Positions 1 through 8,988 of a DNA stretch of 35,346 nt are shown piece after piece. The DNA is from Protostelium mycophagum (taxonomy: Eukaryota; Evosea; Variosea; Protosteliida; Protosteliaceae): contig KV921179.1 in the NCBI GenBank assembly GCA_002081555.1, forward strand, positions 1-35,346, in the 5' to 3' direction. The stretch's first letter is position 1. Each line of letters starts with the position of its first letter. The notes under the pieces are model-generated. The model searched no databases. It was not told where the DNA came from and saw only the letters and a list, made by a program, of their open reading frames with translations. The position numbers and the translations under genes were made by a program.

Positions 1-76
1 CGACTCTTAATAAAACCTCAGTCCGTCTGAAGAGACGGAGTTGAGACCACAGTAGCGTTTTGACTTCTTTATTTCT

Positions 77-439
77 TCACTGCTCCTGCGTTCCATTCCT
101 GCCGTCTCTGAGCTTGAGACAACAGGGATACAACCAACACAACCACATGGACAAACGGGATACAGGCATGGGTGGACACTCATAAAACCACCCTTCCACA
201 GAGTATCCCACATCAGCTGTAAGGACATCAGCCTCCTCAATCACATCAACCACATCATCAGCCACATCAGACACAAAGATCTCATTGTCTCCGTCTACAA
301 CCAGAGATGGAACTTTGTCTCTAACTTTAAAAATCACGTAGACAACTGAAATTCAGACTTCCAGTTTGCCTTCTTCCAGAAGCTGTGCGGCTATCATGCT
401 GGTGTTGATCATTGTTCTGCTCATTTGATGGATCTCCAT
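77..439 (-). CDS. unrecognised small acidic protein, two-exon model
   Basis: The last exon (about 77-330) reads RDKVPSLVVDGDNEIFV and then a very acidic stretch, DVADDVVDVIEEADVLTADVG. It stops at TGA (77-79), followed at once by an AATAAA-type signal. An upstream segment starting at an ATG at 437-439 reads MEIHQMSRTMINTSMIAAQL and then LLEEGKLE, which also looks coding. The phase across the presumed intron between them (about 330-360) does not fit a simple GT-AG join, so the gene model is tentative. No signal peptide or known domain is visible and I do not recognise the family. The half after GWFYE looks less coding-like, so the true 3' end may differ. Confidence 0.33.
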
Positions 440-802
440 GTAGAGAATAAATTTTGATTACCGACGAGTTACCAGAACTTTCCAGTCAAAACGTTAGGCG
501 GAGCCACTTTGTGCCGCAAGTGAGGCTGAAACACCTGTCTGGGAAAAAGGTGTTGCAAAATCTCAAACAAACAACAAAGAAATTTTTGTGACATCTCTCT
601 TCTAAAATGAGAAGGATGGGGAGCTTGTGATATAGTATGGCCAGCTTTCAAAATTTGTAATTTTCGAATTGAAGAATGGTATCAACACTTATTTTTAATT
701 GTAAAATAACTATTGAATTATTAATGTTGCAATGATATAAACAATAATAACTTTGTTACTGCGTTAGTAACCGCAATATACCAAGATTAACGTCTGCTCA
801 TT

Positions 803-994
803 TCTTTGAATCTTCAAATTATTAAGAGCAACGTTCAATCAGCAAAGAGTAGTGGTAAGATCATTTTTATTCTTTGAAGTATTTTATGAATATGACATTC
901 AGTGTTTTTCGAATAACACTCACATCTATAGATGACCAAACTCGGCCTCCTACAAAAATATTTTGTGCAGGAAATGTATGCGTTTTACAAGTGT
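803..994 (+). repeat. 192-bp direct repeat, copy 1
   Basis: It matches 1922-2113 without gaps and with one mismatch that I could find, a T/C within the phrase CATTCAGTG[T/C]TTTTCG. Unit spacing is 1119 bp. Near-identity in non-coding sequence implies a recent duplication or gene conversion. A 23-bp piece just upstream (781-803, CCAAGATTAACGTCTGCTCA...) also recurs at 1219-1241. Confidence 0.9.
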
Positions 995-1565
995 CTTGAG
1001 TTTGTCAAATGATTCAGGAGTATAAAAGTGAAAGAGAAGAATGATGAAAACAGAAACCACACTCGCCTTTTTGTATAAGAGCTTTGGATGAAGGCCAAAG
1101 AACTCTGAGTCCCTGGCTTCTACTGATCATACATTTTACAATGGTCGATTGATTTAATTTAGGATCCAACGCTCTTTACCTCCCCGAGAACTCAAGGCTA
1201 TCGGATGATTGTATGCTCCCAAGATTAACGTCTGCTCATTTTTCACCTTTTTCTTTGCCACTTTTGCAGAAATGGGCGAGTGGTTTGTCGATGGTGAGTA
1301 CTGATTTGAAGGCGACAAGCATGATCTGATCGTTCCTTCTTTAGACTGATGGCTACCTTCGCCTTGGCCCTTCTGCTTCCAGGCTGCGCCTCAGGTCGAT
1401 CCGCTTGTGAGAGAGTCTCAAACGTGAGTGTACATGTCATGTGAGTACTCATATCTCAAATTATTGTTGATGTGAATATTCAAGGCACAGACGCATCAGA
1501 CTGTTACGCAACAATGAGAAGACATGGCTTTTGCCGTTTTGCCAAGAGGAAGCCCAGATGTTACT

Positions 1566-1679
1566 ATCTATTGAACATCCAATTGAGTGCTGAGCTTAGG
1601 TGACCGACTCAGAATGCAAAAGTGTCTTTCAAGAAAGGATGACTGGGCAAGCTGTTTACGGAAAGCCAAGTCAGGCACT
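1566..1679 (+). repeat. 114-bp direct repeat, diverged copy 1
   Basis: It aligns to 2571-2684 at roughly 90 percent identity without large gaps; both begin ATCTATTGAAC and end CAGGCACT. Weaker similarity continues about 60 bp beyond both copies (shared GCCATTAT), so the original duplicated unit was longer. The copies can be read as short peptides such as CLSRKDDWASCLRKAKSG, which suggests decayed exons. Confidence 0.8.
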
Positions 1680-1921
1680 CAAGAGGTAGTTTGGACATAG
1701 ATGGGGATCATGGATTCCTGTAGATCAGCCATTATTGTTTACTGGTATGTATCAAGACCAGTGGAAAAGATGACATTGATGTCTACTCTGGAAGATGGTA
1801 TGTTACCATGAAATGACAATACTCAGAAATAAATGAGAATTTTCTTGATAATCATCAGAGAACGCAATCTGGGTTGATGACAATCAATCAATATTCAAAT
1901 CTGACTTCTCAAGGTACAATA

Positions 1922-2113
1922 TCTTTGAATCTTCAAATTATTAAGAGCAACGTTCAATCAGCAAAGAGTAGTGGTAAGATCATTTTTATTCTTTGAAGTA
2001 TTTTATGAATATGACATTCAGTGCTTTTCGAATAACACTCACATCTATAGATGACCAAACTCGGCCTCCTACAAAAATATTTTGTGCAGGAAATGTATGC
2101 GTTTTACAAGTGT
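1922..2113 (+). repeat. 192-bp direct repeat, copy 2
   Basis: Second copy of 803-994, same strand, with one visible mismatch. Both copies are AT-rich and carry no open reading frame of note. Confidence 0.9.
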
Positions 2114-2570
2114 GAGTGTTTGTCAAAAGCAGATTCTTCTCACGTCTTTGAATTTTACTGAAACTAATATATTCAGTAAACTGCCAATAAGGATCTACCA
2201 AACTAATTAACGACAACAAGCTGTTGCACTTGACATGACAAGGTGACAACATTTTGTCTCTTGTCAAATTGTGCATCTTATTATCACCTTTAGAGAGCAG
2301 TCATGTTGTTACTCCTTCCAACAAATCCAAAATCTGTAAAAGCGTTTTGTTATCACATATTCACTTTTCAAGATTCACAAAAAATTCTCAAAATCTTCAT
2401 TTCTCTGCACCTTGATTTTTTTAACAACAAATGTACCAGCGCATATGAGTTACCAAATGTTGATAATATATAGGTGATGTGAAGAGAAGCAATTTTTCTG
2501 TGGAAGAACAGGACCATTGAGACAAGAAAGCAAAGGGACAAACAGAGTTACAGAAACTATCAGAAACACC

Positions 2571-2684
2571 ATCTATTGAACGTGCAATTGAGTGCTGAGC
2601 TTAGGTGACTGACTCAGAATGCAAAAGCGTCTTTTACAAAAGGATGGCTGGGCAGGCTGTTTACAGAAAGCCAAGTCAGGCACT
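2571..2684 (+). repeat. 114-bp direct repeat, diverged copy 2
   Basis: Partner of 1566-1679. One frame reads LLQKDGWAGCLQKAKSG and is open through about 2750. Divergence between the copies is much higher than for the 192-bp pair, so the two duplications differ in age. Confidence 0.8.
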
Positions 2685-3167
2685 TCAGAAGCAGTGCAAC
2701 TTGTCGACACTGGTTTCCTTGAGATATGCAGCCATTATCTGAGGTATATCAATATCCTTTGCCCGGGCTGGCTCAACTGGTATCTGTCTTAAATTTTGGA
2801 ATTTTCACCCACAGCCAGTACTTCTCAAAACGTATATGCTCCGTCTTAACCCTTAAACACAATCTCAACCATGCCGCAAAAAGTCAACGATAATGAGAAT
2901 AAGTGTCAACATTCACTTTCAGTATTAATGATACCAATTAATTCTCAATGATCTTGACTTTATTTTTACAGTCTGCGGGAGAGTACACTTATAGGTCTTG
3001 TATTGATAAAAACTTTTGTACTTTGTACACAAAATCTTCCACCTGCACCTCTTTTGTATCACCAGCTTCTATTTCCTTAAATACTCTCTGAACTTCTTAA
3101 GAATGTTCCAGTCATGTTCTGAGTAAATCTGTACAGATCAGTTGATGACATTGATCAATCACATGTA

Positions 3168-4349
3168 TTAATGACTGATAAGTTCAATACCTAGATCTTG
3201 TATTCTCTCTTCCAGGTCATCCTCATCACGTGCAAGTACAAAAATGTGTCTATATTCGTCGAATTTCGCGAGGAGAGAAGTGTAATATTCCAAAGCAGAT
3301 TCTAATAAGAGTTTGCATAGATATATGGGGGCAGATTAAGGGATCTGTCTTTCTCCCGTTGACCAAAGATCTTATATATTTGTCTTGGTCTTGAAACATT
3401 GGAAAAGGCACGGGGCATACCGTGTCAAGTATTCTCTTTGATATTAAACAACATAGCCTACCGTTGCCATCTGTTTGTGTCAAAAATCGAAGATGAACAC
3501 AATTGTGGATAGTTTTATGTCAGAAACTCACCACAGAAAGGGATTGGGTAATGTCTGTACGTACGGTGAGAGCTTTTGGGACACAAAATAACAATAGTCA
3601 GGAAGAGTTGCTGAAGCCTGTTGCCATCTGGGATAGAAATGGTAACCTCCTGCACATCTTTAGAACGGTGATCAAATCAGGTGACTCTCACCTTCTTTGA
3701 GCACAGTATACACCGTGGTTTTTCTAAACTTTCCAATCTCTACCAATTTAGTGCCTTGGTATAATAATCTGTGCCAGTCTAACAGAACCTTGGGAGTGAA
3801 GTTGTGCAAGGGTAAAGGTGGAGTAACATATATCCTTGATAATAATTCAAAGGTGTTCATCACCTCCTTCTCCGCCACTAGAGTCAGGTAAGCCGATGAT
3901 GGTGCATATCTGTGACTCACCTTTCTTTGGTCTTTCTTGATAATCACTCTGAACAAATCTAAACAGGCATTCTCTCGTCTCTGCCATCTCGAGAAATCCG
4001 GCTGATTCGATTTTATTTGTATAGTGTATCCACTCTCGACAGATGTGGCTGTGATGCCTTTCTTCACAGTTTCACTGGCTCTTGCGCTCGCATCTTGGAA
4101 TGATTGTATGGCCACCTTTACTTGATGACCTAACTCCACAACCTCTTTTGCCAGTGCAAAGGCAAGGAATTGTTTTAACTCTCTATTGGAAAGGTATGTC
4201 TTGAGTATGTTCTGAATTATAGGTTCTCCTGTGTCGGCTTGTGTTATGTTTGAAAGCTGGTTGATCTGTGCATGATTCAATGTGATCCATTTTGTAATGC
4301 GGATGCACCAGAGAAATTTCTTTAGATAACGTCTTTTCGCGCAACGCAA
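3168..4349 (-). pseudogene. Fic-domain protein, apparently decayed
   Basis: Fic enzymes transfer AMP or related groups using a loop of consensus HPFxxGNGR. Three exons are readable. Exon 1 (3692-4349) is mostly helical and ends GTKLVEIGKFRKT, the usual G-[KR]-[FY]-R-x-T entry to the Fic core. Exon 2 (3532-3657) ends HYPIPFC. Exon 3 (from 3470) begins DGNGRLCC. The joined loop therefore reads IPFCDGNGR: the catalytic His is Ile, and the later conserved Arg is Cys. After QDKYIRSLVNGRKTDPLIC the frame jumps by one base at about 3301-3310 and continues as LESALEYYTSLLAKFDEY to a stop at 3168-3170. In the original frame it stops at 3250. Exon 1 has no in-frame ATG near its 5' end, so an upstream exon or start is missing. 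Introns are 34 and 61 nt. Family membership is clear; activity is doubtful. Confidence 0.72.
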
Positions 4350-4385
4350 GGCAGTCAGTTCAGTTCAGTTTTTTTGGGGTAAGAG

Positions 4386-4405
4386 CCGACGCTGCAAAGC
4401 GTCGG
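4386..4405. repeat. 20-bp hairpin palindrome, CCGAC-GTCGG type
   Basis: CCGACGCTGCAAAGCGTCGG forms an 8-bp stem with a GCAA loop. It lies between the 5' side of the Fic gene and the MITE. It shares the CCGAC...GTCGG arms with the palindrome at 11128-11145 and the GCNGCAAAGC core with several intronic palindromes. Confidence 0.8.
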
Positions 4406-4441
4406 TGTTGTTTTCTGTATTCTCAAGGTAACTACACGCTA

Positions 4442-4831
4442 GAGATTGCAGGAACACTTTTCAGAACATTTTCAGAACATTAACTTATTTTTATTATGAA
4501 GTGTCACATAATAGCATAAATTAGCTCAAAAGATAGCATTTAAAAAACAACATATAGGTTGTAATTGCAATAATGTGTTGATTTATATTGCTAACAGAAA
4601 TAAACTCTAAATACTGTTGCAGAACATTGTCTGCAGAACAGGGGTCTGTTCTGAGACAGTTTTTTAGCTTTATCTCTTTTACAACTATATATCTCAGTTT
4701 TATTACTCTTACTACCTATATGTTGTTTTTAAAATGCTATCTTTTGAGCTCAGCTGTACCATCCTGTGACATTTCATAACAGAAATAAAGTAATGTTCTG
4801 AAAATGTTCTGAAAAGTGTTCCTGCAATCTC
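4442..4831. mobile_element. MITE with long terminal inverted repeats and TA target duplication
   Basis: The left end GAGATTGCAGGAACACTTTT is the reverse complement of the right end. Similarity between the arms persists for roughly 115 bp (for example AAAAGATAGCATTTAAAA left, TTTTAAAATGCTATCTTTTG right) with small differences. The element is flanked by TA on both sides (4440-4441 and 4832-4833), as expected for Tc1/mariner insertions. At about 390 bp and with no transposase frame it is non-autonomous. Confidence 0.82.
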
Positions 4832-5083
4832 TACAAAGTAGTGTACACTCAAAAAGGGCATCATCTTCTCTTGTGACACTGCTTGGCCAGAGGTAGTAGT
4901 GCTGCAGCGCTAGTGGAAAACTCTTTCTACAAAGCACGCCGCGGCCGTCGGCTTGCGAGGAAATTAATTAACTGACTACAACAAGAAACTTGTTTTTTAT
5001 GATGTCTTCGGTCATCTTCAGTTCACCACAGCGGACAAAAGATGTCTCAAAAAATTGGGACAAACAAAATGGGACAAAATTAA

Positions 5084-5302
5084 CAACCGGATCACATATA
5101 TAAACTCATAAAAAATAGAGGGAAACATGTAAAGATATTGGCAGTGACAAATAAACATGGAATAATCACCACCAAAGAAAATGAAATTATAAAAGAAGTG
5201 AAGAACGCGTGGGAGCAAATTTCCAAGTCAAATGAAGCAATAAAAATTCTTCCCAAAACAATGAAAAATGATTTTGTGAAACTAATGAATAAGATAAATT
5301 GA
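5084..5302 (+). pseudogene. possible retroelement ORF remnant
   Basis: An open stretch after a TAA reads HIYKLIKNRGKHVKILAVTN and then KHGIITTKENEIIKEVKNAW to a TGA at 5300-5302. The pattern of a short basic segment, an I-L-x-x-x-N-K-x-G-x-I phrase and then a helical region resembles the linker before reverse transcriptase in LINE-like elements. No catalytic motif is present, so this is an inference from style only. Confidence 0.3.
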
Positions 5303-5354
5303 CAAAAAATACTTATGCGGATGCATCTGCATCAGTTCTCCTATGGGAGTACCA

Positions 5355-5597
5355 TCACCTCTTCAATCTCATGCTTTCGACATGATGGCACAAGTCAGCT
5401 CTTCCACTCATGTTCTTCCAGAACTGAGTGTTGTTCAACTCTACACCAACTTCCTTGAAAAATCTTCTCCTCATGAGCGGGGCCACAGCATGAAAGGTCT
5501 TTCGATCACATCGACAGAGTGTCAGGAGATCCTCCTTATCTAAAAAGGAGACAATCACTGAGAGAGTGTCCGGTGTCTGAACTGGATTCATTGTCAC
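5355..5597 (-). CDS. small F-box-like protein
   Basis: A single-exon frame of 80 codons starts at an ATG (5595-5597) and stops at TGA. Residues about 9-48 fit an F-box: PDTLSVIVSFLDKEDLLTLC, then a helix ending PLMRRRFFKEV. An F-box binds SKP1 and recruits targets to an SCF ubiquitin ligase. The part after it (about 30 residues) has no substrate-binding repeat, so the protein is either very short or has further exons I could not place (a GTGATGG donor-like string overlaps the stop). It lies 138 bp downstream of the POP1 stop, on the same strand. Confidence 0.5.
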   Translation of the reverse strand: MTMNPVQTPDTLSVIVSFLDKEDLLTLCRCDRKTFHAVAPLMRRRFFKEVGVELNNTQFWKNMSGRADLCHHVESMRLKR

Positions 5598-5735
5598 TGG
5601 TGTCTGTTTGACGAACCTGACATTTTACAATTGTAGATGGCCGTATTTTTTATTTAGGATCGAAAAATAAATTGATCTTGTTTGCGATTTGATTCTGAAT
5701 TGTGGAAATCTTCTGAGATATCGGATTCGATGTCT

Positions 5736-8700
5736 TTATTCCAAGATGTGGAGGGTAGCAGCTCTTAATACGGGAGAATCCACACACTTGAACACTACAG
5801 GATATTTATTTCCCGACCTAAATCTTTCAGCTTTTCATGTGTCAGAAGAAATGGCACTCACCTTTTGGTAGACTGAACGATGCCCCTGATGCTATTTATA
5901 GAACATAAAGCGAGACCATAACCACATCCCCTCACGTACGAGTAACCCCCTTTGATCACGTGACCTATAGGGACCCTCTTTTTCTGAACACGTTAGTCCG
6001 AATAGAAAGACCCTCTCACCTTCTCCTTCCGCACATCTAAAGTCCAATTTGAGTTATTGCTGAATGATTTCAAGTCTTTAGAGCTGGCCGCATAGACGAT
6101 GCTTCTGTCATTGACTACTCCTCTCTGCGTCGTCCTGTTCCCATCAGTGAAAATTCCCGGAAATTTCTCGGTTCTCACTGAATTGAAACTCTGATGAGAT
6201 AGGGGTGGTCTGGCTCTTCTTGCCCGAAGAGATATTTCTGGATATCTTCTCTACTTCTCAGCACGCACAGTGGTGATGTCTCTACACTCTTTGCATTCGG
6301 CATGAAAGATAAGGTATTCCAATCGGGAAGAAAGGGGCTGTCAGACATCAATTTGTTGTAGTTTGGTCTTTTTGAGGGGGGCCTCTTGTCGTACTGCGGG
6401 GGTCAACACTCCGGATCCAAATGGTACTCACGTCGTTTTGTAATTTCTTGGCGATATTGTGGGCGTGTTGGGCTCCTGGTAATGAATCGACAAACTCTGA
6501 AACACCGAATAAACTCTGCTCAAAGTTGAAGTGGTCCACATCGCGGAGACCCAGCGGCCTGCCTCCTGAAAATATTGAGGATATTGAAATATAGATGCAA
6601 CAGTACCCGCATATGTTAAAGACATCCAAAAAGGCATCGCCCAGCCAGAGGGCAAAATCAGGTCCCATCCACTACAAGATTCTTAAAAAAAGATGAATGC
6701 AAAAAAAAGGGCCCTCCCGGATTTGAACCGGGGACCGGTCGGACTGCAGCCGAATGCTCTACCCCTGAGCTAAGGACCCTTGGTGTTTATTTTGCGAAGA
6801 CAGTATTGGCAATTCAATGAAACGTTCTCTTACCTAGCGAGACCTCTTGCAAGTGTTGTGGGCTGCTGCACCAATAACACTGGAACACCACCATCGTACT
6901 TCTTCTGCTTAGCACCTTGAGATGCCTGCATATATCAGCCAGTAACTGAACCTGCAGAAATAAAAGCTTTTGCTTTTTTTTTACCTGCAGTCTTTGATCC
7001 TCGTCCCAAATGGGACTGTGGGAGGCCTCTTTCGGCCAAGTTATGTTATTACCCACAAGAGGGCCGCCACCCTCGACAGAGGGAATCTTCCTCCAGTGTT
7101 TTGGCGGGAAAGTGATTCTTGGGTCATTTACAACGAGACCGATGACTGCCCCTGCTGAGACTGATGCGGGGCTCCGGATTCCTGATGTGCACATCAACAC
7201 ACGTATGAAGATTCTACAACTGGATGAAAATTCTTGGAATATACCTTTGAGCCGGTTCCACACGAGATTTCCCTTGACATTTCCTCCCTTGCTGTCGTCT
7301 CTAACATTAAGTGCCTGTCATCTTTTAACACTGAAGATTTCTGCCTCTGAAACGTGTTTCCACACGTTTTTATCATGATAATAAATATGATATCAGGTGA
7401 TGATGTCTCTAACCTGAGAGAGAACTGTGTGAGAGTGTGGTCCCATGATTCTGAACCTCACAAATTGATTCTTCATCGACACCACCTGTCATCGTGTCAA
7501 AATGTCATATTGATTCTAAAAATAGGTCAGCACCTGTACTTTTCCGTTCTCTTTAGTGACGCGTTGTAGAAGTGACAATATGGATGAAAAGAAGAGGGGG
7601 TGGGTCCACAGCAACATCTTGACAGTTGTAGATGCACCGTTCTCCTCACTACACTCCCAAAGGAATGAGACTGGCCCCACAACACCTGTACACGTCATCA
7701 CAAAATTTTCATTCGAATGTGCTCACCCTGGGGAAAGGCAGTAGGTTCGTAAAGGTGAGTGTTTCCCTCCCTCTTTCCCCCCGCCCACCTGTTCAAGTCA
7801 CGTGACATCTACAACACATTTCTTTTTTTTTTGAGACTCACATCTGGTTGTTGAAGGAGAAGGAGGGGTCTTTTATGTCTTGGAAAATGTTGATGATGTC
7901 ATTCCTCTCTCCGCTGATCTGAATGGCCGAATAATAAGACATGTCATGCATGGCACATTGTATTGAGACGGCACGGTGCATTGCCTTCTGGTGCTTGTCT
8001 AAGGGCCGTACGGCCTGTTCTTTTCAGTCTCGTTGTAGATGGGTAATAAATGAATGTATTTTATCCTCGTTATTTTCGATGAATCGTTTGAATTTAGGAG
8101 TTGTTTTTACGCAGTACTTCTTTCTGCTGTAATATTTATCTCACATTTTTTCTGCGGCAGAGCCGCTGTCCAAATACTTTCATTCTTAGTCTGTTATGTC
8201 CATATTTGTATACTGAAGCTGCAGCTATGATGTGCTTCACTCGAAATAAAGATGTCAGCACAATCCTCGCTGCAGCCTGAAACTAAATGGTACACTGCTC
8301 ATACTATTGATAAAAAAATACGACAACAACTCACTATCTTAAAGCCCCAAATATTGTCTATGACCATCCTCTTTGCATGCCAGATATGTGTCTCAAGCCA
8401 TTCAAACTTCTGTTGTCTTCGCACATGATCTTGGAGTATATATTGAGGTCTCCTCTTATTATTTCTGTTTTTTTCAGCATGGATTGTATGTGTCGAGATC
8501 ATCACACCACAGAAGATGATCGATCAGACGCAGAACTTGTTAAGGGATCATTGACATTCCTCTACCTAAATTTTCTGGTTAACTTCTTTGGGGGGGCTGT
8601 ATCCTCCATCTCTCTTTCTGCTCTGAATCTCAACCTCCTCGGAATACGGTGAACATTATAACTCATAGTTCTTCGTCTAAGATGCTTTGGGAGTGTCTGA

Positions 8701-8947
8701 TAGGTCCTCCTCGCACCCACTTTTGGATTTAAGAGGGTGATGAGTCTGTTGAACTCGGCTTGGCGGGCCTATCAACAGTTAGATGTGCATAAAGAAGTGA
8801 CCAGAAAGGATAAGCCGAAAGTTGTTTCCATGAGGGATAGAAGATTACCTTGACCAGAAGTCTTGGTTTCACCAACTCCTCATTCGGCATGTCTCTTGGG
8901 TGATTGAGAAAAACATCTGCTCTGATCAGATTTCTGATGTCAAACAA
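5736..8947 (-). CDS. POP1: POP1, large protein subunit of RNase P and RNase MRP
   Basis: POP1 binds the RNA of RNase P (tRNA 5' end maturation) and RNase MRP (rRNA processing) in the nucleus and nucleolus. About a dozen exons match the family in order: TLPKHLRRRTMSYNVHRIP (about 8680); WLETHIWHAKR (about 8390); RAVSIQCAMHDMSYYS (about 7960); FVRFRIMGPHSH (about 7450); the POPLD region GLVVNDPRITFPPKHW (about 7110) and WDLILPSGWAMPFW (about 6650); RPPSKRPNY and LCVLRSRE (6400-6240); and the C-terminal IGHVIKGGYSYVRGCGYGLA (about 5930). The first exon starts MFDIRNLIRADVF at 8947 and is shorter than animal N-termini. The last exon is uncertain: two frames stop at 5736 or 5765. A tRNA-Cys gene sits in the 162-nt intron 6672-6833. 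URI diverges 41 bp upstream. Confidence 0.93.
6701..6708 (-). terminator. Pol III T-run terminator of tRNA-Cys
   Basis: On the minus strand eight consecutive T residues begin at the discriminator position of the tRNA. A run of four or more T is the standard RNA polymerase III stop, so tRNA transcription should end before the POP1 exon at 6671. Confidence 0.8.
6708..6779 (-). tRNA. tRNA-Cys(GCA), inside a POP1 intron
   Basis: The 72-nt cloverleaf has acceptor arms GGGTCCT and AGGGCCC (one G-U pair), the D-arm AGCTCAGGGGTAGAGC, anticodon stem-loop TCGGCTGCAGTCCGA with anticodon GCA, and a T-arm with GGTTCAAATCC. The discriminator base is U73, the usual identity base for tRNA-Cys. There is no tRNA intron. 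The gene lies wholly within POP1 intron 6672-6833, on the same strand as POP1. An eight-T run at its 3' end can end Pol III transcription. Confidence 0.97.
8154..8166. repeat. GC palindrome in a POP1 intron
   Basis: GCGGCAGAGCCGC is a 5-bp stem with an AGA loop in the intron between the WLETHIWHAKR exon and the next. It belongs to the recurrent GCNGC-3nt-GCNGC class seen in several other introns of the window. Confidence 0.6.
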
Positions 8948-8988
8948 CGAGCCGATTTCATGCGATCATTCAGATTTACGTTTTGATC
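8948..8988. promoter_or_regulatory. 41-bp divergent gap between POP1 and URI starts
   Basis: The ATG of POP1 (minus) and the ATG of URI (plus) are separated by only 41 bp, so the two genes must share a core promoter or carry overlapping 5' transcripts. No TATA box is seen. The gap contains ATTTCATGCGATCATTCAG, with no motif I can name confidently. Confidence 0.6.

Larger units (their letters stand above)
661..3167. other. 2.5 kb without an intact gene; duplicated decaying sequence
   Basis: No open frame here has convincing coding character. The stretch is dominated by two pairs of direct repeats (803-994 with 1922-2113; 1566-1679 with 2571-2684) and a 23-bp repeat (781-803 with 1219-1241). 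Splice-like signals remain: GTGAGT at about 1292 and 1424, TTTAG at about 1340. A segment near 1344 reads like a signal peptide (MATFALALLLPGCASG), and a later one is Cys-rich (SDCYATMRRHGFCRF). The frames do not join. I read this as remnants of a duplicated multi-exon gene family. Confidence 0.5.

Noticed and set aside
1344-1424. signal-peptide-like MATFALALLLPGCASGRSAC with a good donor after it
   Set aside because: Flanking exons cannot be joined in frame in any phase, so it is kept only as evidence of decay in the repeat region.
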